DNA from: Streptomyces sp. NBC_00448
GTDB lineage: Bacteria; Actinomycetota; Actinomycetes; Streptomycetales; Streptomycetaceae
Direction of reading: 5' to 3'
DNA: 64,000 nt
Assembly (NCBI RefSeq): GCF_036014115.1
Contig: NZ_CP107913.1
Location: 6,751,501 to 6,815,500 of the forward strand
The notes beneath the pieces were generated by a model that had not been told where the DNA came from, searched no databases, and saw only the letters and a list, made by a program, of their open reading frames with translations. A program made the position numbers and the translations under genes. Positions within the stretch are counted from its first letter, which is position 1; the number at the start of each line of letters is the position of its first letter. This document shows, piece by piece, positions 8,729-16,691 of the stretch.

Positions 8729-9826
8729 TCAGGCGGCCCGGCGGTCCACCAGCACGGGACGCTCGGGCAGGGTGAGCGCGGCCGGCGAGCCCAGCGGCAA
8801 GGCGGCGGCGCTCTCGGTGGGCACGTCGGCCTTTACCTCGGTGCCGTCCGGGAGGCGCACGGTGACCCGGGTGACCGCGCCGAGGAAGGACGCGGCGACC
8901 ACCCGCGCGGCGCCGCGCGGATCGGCGGTGACCCGCACGGCCTCGGGCCGTACCAGGGCGTCCAGTTCGCCGTCGGAGGGCAGCTCGCCCTGCACCGGCA
9001 GCCGTGCGCCCAGCACCTCGACCTGTGGGCCGCCGCCGGCCCTGGCCGCGGGGATGCGGCTCATGGTGCCGACGAACTCCGCGACGAACGCGGTGGCCGG
9101 ACGGGCGTACAACTCCGCGGGGGACGCTACCTGTTCGAGCCGCCCGGCGCGCAGGACGGCCACCCGGTCGGCCATCGACAGCGCCTCCTCCTGGTCGTGG
9201 GTGACGAACAACGTGGTGATCCCCAGGTCGAGTTGGAGCCGGCGGATCTCCTCGCGCAGCGCCAGCCGGACCTTGGCGTCGAGAGCGGACAGCGGCTCGT
9301 CCAGCAGTAGTACGCGCGGTTCCAGCGCCAGCGCGCGGGCCAGCGCGACCCGCTGCTGCTGCCCGCCGGACAGCTGGTGCGGGTAGCGCCCCGCGAGGTC
9401 GGCCAGGCCTACCAGGTCCAGCAACTCACCGGCCCGGCCGCGCTGTTCGGCCTTGCCGGCGCCCCGCATCCGCAGCCCGAAGGCGACGTTCCCGGCGGCG
9501 GTCAGGTGTGGGAAGAGGCTGTAGGACTGGAACACCATGCCCGCGCCGCGCCGATGGGCGGGCACGCCGGTGATGTCCTCGCCGTCGACGAGCACGTCGC
9601 CGGCGTCCGGATGCTCGAAACCGGCCACCATGCGCAGCGCGGTGGTCTTGCCGCAGCCGGACGGGCCGAGCAGCGCCAGCAGTTCGCCCGGCCCGGCGGC
9701 CAGGTCCAGCCCGTCCAGCGCCACCGTGCTCCCGAACGTACGGCGCAGGCCGCGGAGTTCGACGGTGGCGCCGCCGGTTCCCGGCGCGTGCGCGGCGGCC
9801 TGGGCTGCCGCGGTGGTGGCGGTCAT
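8729..9826 (-). CDS. ABC importer ATP-binding subunit (phosphonate/iron-type, PhnT-like)
   Basis: A 365-aa importer ATPase with GPSGCGKTT (Walker A), SGGQQQRVALARAL (signature), VLLLDEPLSALD (Walker B) and VTHDQEEAL (H-loop). A C-terminal TOBE-like regulatory domain of about 120 residues follows. The start at 9826 overlaps the upstream permease stop by four bases (ATGA). Together with two permeases and a binding protein it forms a complete uptake system of the class serving Fe(III), putrescine or 2-aminoethylphosphonate. The phosphonate assignment rests on the nearby oxygenase fusion and the shared operator, not on this protein. Confidence 0.88.
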   Translation of the reverse strand: MTATTAAAQAAAHAPGTGGATVELRGLRRTFGSTVALDGLDLAAGPGELLALLGPSGCGKTTALRMVAGFEHPDAGDVLVDGEDITGVPAHRRGAGMVFQSYSLFPHLTAAGNVAFGLRMRGAGKAEQRGRAGELLDLVGLADLAGRYPHQLSGGQQQRVALARALALEPRVLLLDEPLSALDAKVRLALREEIRRLQLDLGITTLFVTHDQEEALSMADRVAVLRAGRLEQVASPAELYARPATAFVAEFVGTMSRIPAARAGGGPQVEVLGARLPVQGELPSDGELDALVRPEAVRVTADPRGAARVVAASFLGAVTRVTVRLPDGTEVKADVPTESAAALPLGSPAALTLPERPVLVDRRAA

Positions 9827-10782
9827 GAGTTCTCCTCGGCGGTGGGCGTCGGTGCGGTGCGGGCGCCGCGGGGGCCGCGATCGCTCCGCTCGCCGCGGGA
9901 GGTACGGGTGCCGGCGGAGGCACGGGCCGATCGGCCGCGCCCGGCGGCGGCGAGCACCAGCAGCAGCACCCAGGTGAGGACCAGGCTGAGCACCGAGACC
10001 GACACCGACATCTGCGCGTCGCTGCCGCCGAGGGAGACGATCCACACCGCGAACGGCCGGAAGCCGAGGATCGAGGCGACGGTGTACTCGCCCAGCACCA
10101 GGGCCAGCGTGAGGAAGCAGGTGTTCAGCAGGGCGCCGCGCAGGTTCGGCAGCACCACCTGGACGACGGCGCGCGGCCAGTTCGCCCCGCAGTTGCGGGC
10201 GGCCTCGACCAGGGTGGTGAGGTCGACCGCGCGCAGCCCGGCGTCCAGCGTCCGGTACGCCAGCGGCAGGGCCATCAGTACGTAGGCGAGCAGCAGGACC
10301 ACCGGAAAGCCGGGGTTCTGGACGGCGTTGAAGGTCTGGAAGAGCGGGGTGTCGGCGAAGTCGTCGGGACCCCACTGCAACACCGAGCTGATGCCCGCCG
10401 TCAGCGCCACCGCGGGCACCACCAGCGGCAGCGAGCAGAGCACCTCCACCAGCACCCGCAGCCGGGGAGCGGTCAGGCGCACGGCGATCAGCGCGGGCAC
10501 GAGCAGCAGCAGGGTCACCGCGGTGGTGGCCGCGGCCAGCTCCAGGGTCAGCCGCAGGCTGCTCCCGAAGCCCTCGGCGCCGAGTATCCCGCGGTAGGAG
10601 CCGAGGGTCAGTCCCTGGCCGGGGACGTCCACGGTGAAGAGCACCGAGAAGACCATGGGGCCGAGGAAGTACAGCGCGGCGACGAGGCCCACGACCCCGC
10701 GCCACAGCCGGGGCCGGCGGCGGCCGCCGGGTGCCCGCGCGGGCCGCGCGGCGCCGGCGGCCGGCGGGGTCAGTGCAGCCAT
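9823..10782 (-). CDS. ABC importer permease (PhnV-like)
   Basis: A 319-aa inner-membrane permease with six predicted helices. The EAA-loop region reads LVEAARNCGANWPRAVVQVVLP, the coupling helix that contacts the ATPase. The start at 10782 overlaps the previous permease stop by 13 bases, and the stop overlaps the ATPase start (ATGA). A Ser/Arg/Gly-rich C-terminal tail of about 35 residues follows the last helix. The larger open frame extending upstream to 11595 is only GC-driven readthrough. Confidence 0.85.
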   Translation of the reverse strand: MAALTPPAAGAARPARAPGGRRRPRLWRGVVGLVAALYFLGPMVFSVLFTVDVPGQGLTLGSYRGILGAEGFGSSLRLTLELAAATTAVTLLLLVPALIAVRLTAPRLRVLVEVLCSLPLVVPAVALTAGISSVLQWGPDDFADTPLFQTFNAVQNPGFPVVLLLAYVLMALPLAYRTLDAGLRAVDLTTLVEAARNCGANWPRAVVQVVLPNLRGALLNTCFLTLALVLGEYTVASILGFRPFAVWIVSLGGSDAQMSVSVSVLSLVLTWVLLLVLAAAGRGRSARASAGTRTSRGERSDRGPRGARTAPTPTAEENS

Positions 10783-11705
10783 CGTGCGCTCCTGCGCTGG
10801 AGGGGGATGTACAGGGCCATCACCGCGCCCGCGATCACGATCATGTCCAGGCTCAGCGCCAGGGCCACGTTGCCCTGTCCGGCCAGCACGTTGCCGGACA
10901 GCGCGTTGGCGATCTGCAGGGTGATCAGCGGCACGGAACTGCCGACGATCGCGGCCGCGGTGGCGTAGGCGGCGAAGGCGCTGCCGAAGAGCAGGACGAA
11001 GCCGCCCATCAGGGAGGGGGCGAGGACCGGCAGGGCGACGTGCAGCCAGTACTGGCGGCTGGTGGCGCCGCTGTTCTGTGCCGCCTCGCGCCACTGGGCC
11101 CGCAGGCCGTCCAGCGCGGGGGTGATGGTGAGCACCATCAGCGGCACGAGGAAGTACAGGTAGACGACGCTCAGGCCGGTGAAGGAGTACAGGCTCCAGC
11201 CGTGCCCGCCCAGATTCAGGGCGCGGGTCAGCTCGCCGGAGTTGCCGAGGGTGGCGACGAAGGCGAAGGCGAGCGGCACGCCGCCGAAGTTGGCCAGCAC
11301 GCCGGAGGCGGCGAGCACGCCTTCCCGCAGCGCGCGGAAGCGCGATGTCACGACGGCGTGCGCGAGCGGCAGGCCGGCCAGCACGCCGACGGCGGCGGTC
11401 AGGGCGGAGAGCTTGACGCTGCCCCACAGCGCGGTGAGGTAGGCGCCGTGCACCGACTGGCTGAGGTTGTCCGTGGTCCAGTGCCGGCCGCCGGGCGTGC
11501 CGGCCGACGTCCTGAAGGCGTTGGTGACGATCGCGAAGGCCGGCAGCCCGAAGACCACCAGGACGAAGACGATCAGCGGCAGGACGGCGAGCCACCCGGC
11601 GGCGCGCGGCCGGCGGCGGGGGCCGGCCTCGCGGGAGGTGGCCTTGCGGGGAGTGGCCTTGCGGGGGGTGGGGGCGGCAGCGGTCCCGGCGCGAGCCGTG
11701 GTCAT
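10770..11705 (-). CDS. ABC importer permease (PhnU-like)
   Basis: A 311-aa permease. After a basic N-terminus with an RKATPRKATSRE-like direct repeat, helix 1 is WLAVLPLIVFVLVVFGLPA. The EAA loop reads WREAAQNSGATSRQYWLHVALP. The ATG at 11705 lies 8 bases after the binding-protein stop, so the four transporter genes form one transcription unit. It belongs to the same family as the next gene; the two form a heterodimeric channel. Confidence 0.85.
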   Translation of the reverse strand: MTTARAGTAAAPTPRKATPRKATSREAGPRRRPRAAGWLAVLPLIVFVLVVFGLPAFAIVTNAFRTSAGTPGGRHWTTDNLSQSVHGAYLTALWGSVKLSALTAAVGVLAGLPLAHAVVTSRFRALREGVLAASGVLANFGGVPLAFAFVATLGNSGELTRALNLGGHGWSLYSFTGLSVVYLYFLVPLMVLTITPALDGLRAQWREAAQNSGATSRQYWLHVALPVLAPSLMGGFVLLFGSAFAAYATAAAIVGSSVPLITLQIANALSGNVLAGQGNVALALSLDMIVIAGAVMALYIPLQRRSARWLH

Positions 11706-11713
11706 GGTGCCGG

Positions 11714-12868
11714 TCAGCTCACGGCCTTGGCCCAGCCGGCGAGCACGGCCTTCTGTGCCGCGTCGACCTGGGCCGTGGTCGGGAACCGCGGGCTGCCGGA
11801 GACCGCCGGGAGCTTCGCGGCGGCGGCCTTGTCCACGGTGCCCTTCTGCGTCATGGCGGGCAGCTCCGCCGGGCGGGAGTAGCCCTGCAGCCACAGGTTC
11901 TGGCCCTCGGTGCTGTAGAGGAACTCCTCCCACAGCCGGGCGGCCGCCGGATGCGGGGCGTACTTGTTGATCGCCTGGCTGTAGAACTGGGCGTACTGGC
12001 CGTCGGCCGGCACGGCCACCCGCCAGTCCAGGCCCTTGCCCGCGAACTCCTTGGCGTAGCCGGCGTTGAGGTAGTCCCAGTCGATGCTGATCGGCGTCTC
12101 GCCCTTCTCGACGGTCGCCGGCGTGGACTCCACCGGGTTGAAGTTGCCGTTCGCCTTCAGCTTGTGGAAGAAGTCCAGGCCGGGCTGGATGTCGTCCAGC
12201 GAGCCGCCGTTGGCCAGCGCGGCCGCGTAGACGCCGCCGAACGCCGAACCCGACTTGGTGGGGTCGCCGTTCATCGCGACCTTGCCCTTGTACTGCGGCT
12301 TGAGCAGGTCGGCGAAGGTGGTCGGGCACTCCTTGACCGCCTTGGCGTCGCACCCGATGGACACGTAGCCGCCGTAGTCGTCGTAGCGCAGGCCGCCCGG
12401 GTCCTTCTGGGCGGCGGGGATGTCGTCCCACGAGGCGACCTTGTAGGGCGCGAGGATGCCCTGCGAGGCGGCCTTCAGCGCGAAGGAGTTGCCCAGGTCG
12501 ACCACGTCGGGGGCGCGGCCCTGGCCCTTGCGCGAGGTGATCGCGGTGATCTCGTCCTGGCTGGCGCCGTCCGGGTTCTCGTCGGCGACCCTGATCCCGT
12601 ACTTCTTCTCGAAGGCGCTGATGACGGCGCCGTAGTTGGCCCAGTCCGGGGGAAGCGCGATGGCGTTGAGCGTTCCCTCCTTCTTGGCGGCGGCGACCAG
12701 GGCGGGCATGCCGCCGAAGTCCGCCGCGGAGGCGGCGGTCGCCGCGCTCTTGCCGCTGCCGCCCGCGGAGGCCGCGGTGCCTGAGGCGGAGCCGCACCCG
12801 GTCAGGGCGAGCGCCGCGGCGGTGAGCCCGGCGGCCATGGCGGCAACGCGGACACGAGGGACTGTCAC
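11714..12868 (-). CDS. ABC importer solute-binding lipoprotein (PhnS-like)
   Basis: A 384-aa extracytoplasmic binding protein. The GTG at 12868 is chosen because GGAGGAAT lies just upstream and it gives a short lipoprotein signal (RVRVAAMAAGLTAAALALTG then Cys). The Ser/Ala linker leads to a bilobed fold of the Fe(III)/spermidine/2-aminoethylphosphonate group: GTLNAIALPPDWANYG, RAPDVVDLGNSFALKAA, KGKVAMNGDPTKSGSAFGG and a late WLQGYSRPAELP. It delivers substrate to the two permeases. A palindromic operator about 70 bases upstream is shared with the oxygenase-fusion gene. Confidence 0.87.
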   Translation of the reverse strand: MTVPRVRVAAMAAGLTAAALALTGCGSASGTAASAGGSGKSAATAASAADFGGMPALVAAAKKEGTLNAIALPPDWANYGAVISAFEKKYGIRVADENPDGASQDEITAITSRKGQGRAPDVVDLGNSFALKAASQGILAPYKVASWDDIPAAQKDPGGLRYDDYGGYVSIGCDAKAVKECPTTFADLLKPQYKGKVAMNGDPTKSGSAFGGVYAAALANGGSLDDIQPGLDFFHKLKANGNFNPVESTPATVEKGETPISIDWDYLNAGYAKEFAGKGLDWRVAVPADGQYAQFYSQAINKYAPHPAAARLWEEFLYSTEGQNLWLQGYSRPAELPAMTQKGTVDKAAAAKLPAVSGSPRFPTTAQVDAAQKAVLAGWAKAVS

Positions 12869-12935
12869 GGGATTCCTCCTGGGGAGCGGCGCGCGGAGGG
12901 CGGGTCGGATGACCGCCGACGGAACGAACGCCGAG

Positions 12936-12951
12936 GTTGGCTGTACAACTT
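12936..12951. promoter_or_regulatory. Operator copy 1 upstream of the ABC importer (GntR-type)
   Basis: GTTGGCTGTACAACTT, the exact reverse complement of AAGTTGTACAGCCAAC found upstream of the oxygenase fusion gene. Both form a quasi-palindrome with AAGTTG/CAACTT half-sites around six bases; this copy has one mismatch (CAACCT). It lies 68-83 bases upstream of the binding-protein start and in the gap divergent to the GntR gene. Confidence 0.7.
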
Positions 12952-13136
12952 TCGCCAGTACGCCCGACGCCCGTGTCCGGCGGGTGAACGGCACGGCGAC
13001 GGCCGGGAGACGGTGGCGAAATGTCGGCGTCCGGGCGGCGCCGGCGGTCCGTCGCGGGGGACGCCTGGTGACGGAGAGCGGATAGGGTCCAGCGGAGCGG
13101 AAGGGCTCGACCGTGGCGCGGTGACGAGGAGCGACG

Positions 13137-13907
13137 TTGCAAGGTGACAGCGCGGTGCCGGGGAAGGGCACGCTCTATCGCAGGGTCGCGGCCGACCTCC
13201 GCGAGGCGATCGCCGCCGGCGAGTACGGATCGGGCGGCAAGCTCCCGGCCGAGAGCGCGCTGGCGGAGCGGTACGGCGTCTCCCGCGGCACCATCCGGCA
13301 GGCCCTCGGGTCGCTGCGCGCCGACGGCCTGGTCACCTCCCGCCGCGGCACCCGGCGGGTGGTGCTCGCCACGACGCGCGTGCAGAGCTTCGCGGAGCTG
13401 GTCAGCTTCACCAGCTGGGCGCGCTCGGTGGGCGAGGAGCCCGGCGGGCGGGTGGAGCGGATCGAGCGGCGGGCCGCCGACGCGCGGGAGAGGGAGCAAC
13501 TGCGCCTTGAACCGGGCGCGGAGGTCGTCGTCGTGCTGCGGGTGCGGACGCTGTCCGGCCGCCCGGTGATGGTCGAACGCAGCGTCTACCCGGTGTGGGT
13601 GGGGGAGTTGGTGGCCGGTATCCCCGCCGACGCGGTCTCGCACACCGAACCGCTCCAGGAGCAGGGGGTGGTGTTCGCCGACGCCGACCACACCATCGAC
13701 CTCGTGCTCGCCGACACCGACGACGCCCGGCTGCTGGAATGCGGCGAGGGGCAGGCGCTGCTGCGCGAGCGCCGCCGCTCCACCGACCCGGTCGGGGCAC
13801 CCGTCGAGTGGTCGGAGGACCGCTACCTTCCCGGCACCGTCGCGTTCACGGTGCACAACTCGATAGCCGCGTCGGCGCTCGGCCGTCGCCACCGCCGTAC
13901 GCCCTGA
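13137..13907 (+). CDS. GntR-family regulator with UTRA ligand-binding domain
   Basis: A 256-aa repressor of the HutC/PhnF type. The winged helix spans residues 12-75 (LYRRVAADLREAI, PAESALAERYGVSRGTIRQA, DGLVTSRRGTRRVV) and the UTRA effector domain residues 95-240 (VVVVLRVRTLSGRPVMVERS, ERRRSTDPVGAPVEWSEDRY). The TTG start at 13137 is supported by GAGGAG five bases upstream. It is divergent from the importer operon and convergent with the oxygenase fusion gene. The 16-bp palindrome present at both target promoters is the obvious operator. UTRA regulators are commonly induced by the pathway substrate. Confidence 0.87.
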   Translation: MQGDSAVPGKGTLYRRVAADLREAIAAGEYGSGGKLPAESALAERYGVSRGTIRQALGSLRADGLVTSRRGTRRVVLATTRVQSFAELVSFTSWARSVGEEPGGRVERIERRAADAREREQLRLEPGAEVVVVLRVRTLSGRPVMVERSVYPVWVGELVAGIPADAVSHTEPLQEQGVVFADADHTIDLVLADTDDARLLECGEGQALLRERRRSTDPVGAPVEWSEDRYLPGTVAFTVHNSIAASALGRRHRRTP

Positions 13908-13974
13908 CCCCCGACGGCGTGGTGCGCCGCTCCCGCCCGACCGGCCGGGCGCGGCGCCCCCCGTGGCCAGGGCG

Positions 13975-15678
13975 CTACCCGTGCAGCAGCGAGGTGAGCA
14001 GCGGCAGGAAGTGGCCGAACTCCGGTGCGGCGGCGCCCGGTTCCTTGGCCTGCTCGTCCCAGCGGCGTACGGCCACCGCGTCGGCCGCGTACGGCCGGCG
14101 GGCGAAGGCGGCGGCTTGCGCCTCGGTCATGGGGCCGCCCTGCAGCCGCAGGGTGTGCTCGGAGGCGGCGGACAGGCCCTCCCGGTAGCCCGGCTCCACC
14201 GTGCACAGGTACCGCTTCGCGGCGACGTGCAGCCGTACCGGTTCGGTGACCTCGGGCCCGAACCAGCGGGCGAGGAGGTCGGCGCCGGTGTGGCTGTGCC
14301 GGGTGTCGCCGTATTCCGTGACGTCGGTGTCGGTGTCCGCTGCGGGGTCGGCGTCCGCCGTCGCTTCGGCGCCCGTCGCGTGCTCGCCGAAGTGGCCGAC
14401 GTCGTGCAGCAGGGCCGCCGCCACCAGGTGCGGCGGGGCGCCGGCGGCTTCGGCCAGCGCGCCCGCCTGGAGCATGTGCGCGGCCATGGTGACCTCTTCG
14501 CCCAGGTACTCCGCCGCCCCGGCCCCGTCGAAGAGCGCGGCCAGCGGGGCCGGCGAATCCGCCCGGCGCAGTACGGCGAGGCAGCTCGCCGGCCCGTCCA
14601 GGTCGGCGTACGCGCCTTGCAGGTGCCGGGAGCCGTCCTGCGCGAACGCGGTACGGGCGTGCAGCAGGCGGGTGTTGTCGAAGACCAGGCAGTCGCCCGG
14701 GGCCAGCCGGAAGTCCAGTTGCAGGCCGGGCCGGAGCAGCAGTTCGCCGAAGGCGCGGTAGGCGGCGTAGAACGCGTCCAGCTCCGCCGCGGGCAGCCGT
14801 ACCGTGCCGAACGACCGGTTGTTGAAACGGACTTCGCGAATCCGTCCGCGCGCGTCCACCTCGATCAGCGGGCGGTCCGCGCGCAGTTCGGTGCGGTCGT
14901 CACGGAAGACGAACGGGACGGGCGTACCGGTCAGCACCGCGAACGCCTCGGGGTCCTCCGCCCGCAGCAGCGCCGCCGCGTGGAAGCCGTCGACGAGCCC
15001 GGAGTCGCCGCCGGACGCGGAGTTCTCCAGGCAGTGCAGCAACTGCACGGTGGGGACCGGGTCGCGGTAGGGGTTGTCCGTGTGCGGGGTGATCCGCGCC
15101 GAGGTGAAGGCGAGGTTGTTGGGGTCCGGCTCGACCCTGACGTCGAAGAGCCGGCCGTAGTTGGTCTGCCGGACGTGACCGAAGGTCTCGGCGACCGCCA
15201 GCACCTGGCCCTCCCGCACCGGCACCTCGCGCAGCAGGGCGAAGCCCAGCCGCTGCAAGGCTTCGAGCACCCGGGCGCGCCGGGCGGGGTCGGCGAGGTA
15301 GTCGTCCCAGGCCGCCTCCGGCAGGCGCCCCGCCAGATCCGCCGCGCTCCACAGCTCCTTCCCCGTCTCGGTGCGCCGGTCCCCGGTGAGGGGGGAGTCC
15401 GCGGGGCGGTGGGCGTCCAGCCAGCCGACGGTGTACGGGGACCGGTGGCCGTCCGGTGCCCATCCGACCTCTACGCAGGGCGAGTCGGGGCCCGGCTCCA
15501 CCACCTCCTCGACGGCGAGTCCCCGCGGCAGATCGGTGATCTGGAAGAGCTTCTGGCCGGTGCGCGGATCGCGGCACTCGGGACACGGGCAGTTGTCCCG
15601 CAGCCAGGCCGCCGGCAGGGCGGTGATCCGTGCGGACAGGTGACGAGTGGCAGGTACGACCGCTGGTTGCGCCGCCAT
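13975..15678 (-). CDS. Fused 2OG-Fe(II) oxygenase (TmpA/PhnY-like) and HD-domain mixed-valent di-iron oxygenase (TmpB/PhnZ-like)
   Basis: A 567-aa single chain. Residues 1-95 are a DUF971/gamma-butyrobetaine-hydroxylase-type N-domain with CPCPECRDPRTG. Residues 110-375 are a TauD-like oxygenase with H199-x-D201 (ITPHTDNPYRDP) and distal H340 (TRLLHAR). Residues 385-567 are an HD domain matching PhnZ in spacing: Y391, E394, H401, H425-D426, H461, H484, K488, S506, T509, Q513 and D541. In the family the first enzyme hydroxylates C1 of a 2-aminoethylphosphonate-type substrate and the second cleaves the C-P bond, giving phosphate and glycine or betaine. Here both steps sit on one polypeptide. An operator identical to that of the importer lies 30 bases upstream. 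Confidence 0.85.
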   Translation of the reverse strand: MAAQPAVVPATRHLSARITALPAAWLRDNCPCPECRDPRTGQKLFQITDLPRGLAVEEVVEPGPDSPCVEVGWAPDGHRSPYTVGWLDAHRPADSPLTGDRRTETGKELWSAADLAGRLPEAAWDDYLADPARRARVLEALQRLGFALLREVPVREGQVLAVAETFGHVRQTNYGRLFDVRVEPDPNNLAFTSARITPHTDNPYRDPVPTVQLLHCLENSASGGDSGLVDGFHAAALLRAEDPEAFAVLTGTPVPFVFRDDRTELRADRPLIEVDARGRIREVRFNNRSFGTVRLPAAELDAFYAAYRAFGELLLRPGLQLDFRLAPGDCLVFDNTRLLHARTAFAQDGSRHLQGAYADLDGPASCLAVLRRADSPAPLAALFDGAGAAEYLGEEVTMAAHMLQAGALAEAAGAPPHLVAAALLHDVGHFGEHATGAEATADADPAADTDTDVTEYGDTRHSHTGADLLARWFGPEVTEPVRLHVAAKRYLCTVEPGYREGLSAASEHTLRLQGGPMTEAQAAAFARRPYAADAVAVRRWDEQAKEPGAAAPEFGHFLPLLTSLLHG

Positions 15679-15707
15679 GCTGTTCCCCTCGGTGGGTCGG
15701 GTCGGTC

Positions 15708-15725
15708 AAGTTGTACAGCCAACTT
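15708..15725. promoter_or_regulatory. Operator copy 2 upstream of the oxygenase fusion gene
   Basis: AAGTTGTACAGCCAACTT is a perfect 6-6-6 inverted repeat (AAGTTG / CAACTT) 30 bases upstream of the fusion-gene start. The first 16 bases are identical, in the opposite orientation, to the site at 12936-12951. Its position overlaps the likely promoter, consistent with repression by the adjacent GntR protein. Confidence 0.75.
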
Positions 15726-15887
15726 TGCCGAGTCGGGGTGAGCGGCAGGCGATCTGCGGGTGACGAGCAGGCGACCGGGCGCGGATAGGCGCGCGACCCG
15801 TCGCGACGGTCCCCGGCGTCGCGCGGCGGCGGATCACCGCCAGCCGGAACAGGTGGGCGGGCACGGCCGGTCATTCCGCTTGATGAG

Positions 15888-15917
15888 GGCCCACTGGTAC
15901 CGCGGTACCAGTGGGCC
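15888..15917. promoter_or_regulatory. Perfect 30-bp palindrome upstream of the ABC remnant
   Basis: The centre is between 15902 and 15903 (GGTACCGCGGTACC), with flanks GGCCCACT and AGTGGGCC. There is no spacer and no mismatch over 30 bp. It lies about 110 bases upstream of the degenerate ABC ATPase and 210 bases upstream of the divergent fusion gene, with no gene ending nearby, so an operator is more likely than a terminator. Confidence 0.55.
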
Positions 15918-16029
15918 TGCGAAGGGTCGCCCGTGGTTCCAGGGAGACGGCCGCTCGTGCTCGTAGCGTCGAAGAGGCCGGTCGCGGCAGGCTTCGCGAC
16001 CGGGCGTGAGACGCGAGAGGACCACAGGG

Positions 16030-16617
16030 ATGATTGAAGCGCGCGGGCTGACCAAGCGGTACGGGGACAAGACGGTGGTCGACCGGCTGTCGTTCTCCGT
16101 GCGGCCGGGCGAGGTGACGGGCTTCCTCGGGCCGAACGGCGCGGGAAAGTCCACGACCATGCGCATGATCGTGGGCTTCCTCGGGCCGAACGGCGCGGGA
16201 AAGTCCACGACCATGCGCATGATCGTCGGCTCGGACGCGCCGACCAAGGGCTCGGTCACCGTCGGCGGTCGCTCGTACGCACAGCATCGGGCCCCGCTGC
16301 GGGAGATCGGTGTCCTGCTGGACGCCAAGGCGGTCCACCCCGGGCGGAGCGCGTTCGGGCACCTGATGGCGCTCGCCCACACGCACGGCATCCCGCGCCG
16401 CCGGGTGGACGAGGTGATCGAGCCGGCGGGGCTGGGCAGCGTGGCCCACAAGCGGGTCGGCGCCTTCTCCCTCGGTATGGGCCGGCGGCTCGGTATCGCG
16501 CGGTACGAACTCGCCCCGCAGTCCGTCTCGTTGGAGACCGCGTTCATGCAACTCACGCACGACGCCGTGGAGTACCACAGCACCCCCGCGGACACCATCG
16601 AGAAGGTTGCCCGATGA
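16030..16617 (+). pseudogene. Degenerate ABC ATPase with tandem Walker A duplication and missing Walker B
   Basis: The N-terminus (MIEARGLTKRYGDKTVVDRL) and LGMGRRLGIA match the intact ATPase at 50182-51108. Two lesions are visible. A 54-bp in-frame tandem duplication (16119-16172 and 16173-16226) repeats GFLGPNGAGKSTTMRMIV. After the signature helix the sequence jumps directly to the family C-terminus (LETAFMQLTHDAVEYHSTP), deleting roughly 110 residues including Walker B and the H-loop. The following bases (16614-16690) look like the first 25 codons of the partner permease before the next cluster begins. It can hardly hydrolyse ATP. The start follows AGAGGACCACAGGG. Confidence 0.8.
16119..16226 (+). 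repeat. 54-bp perfect tandem duplication
   Basis: Two adjacent identical 54-base copies, each beginning GGGCTTCCTCGGGCCGAACG and ending ATGATCGT, encode the P-loop segment twice in frame. The copies are identical at every base, so the event is recent or the copy number is unstable. Confidence 0.9.
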
Positions 16618-16691
16618 CCACCGACACGCTCGCCCTCGCCCCCACGACCCGTCACGGGCAGGGGGTGACCGGCCGGCGGGTGCTGTCCCGG

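Noticed and set aside
10770..13892. 1040-codon minus-strand frame covering binding protein and permease
   Set aside because: Only the last 311 codons are a protein (permease). The rest is out of frame with the binding-protein gene, which has its own start and signal peptide.
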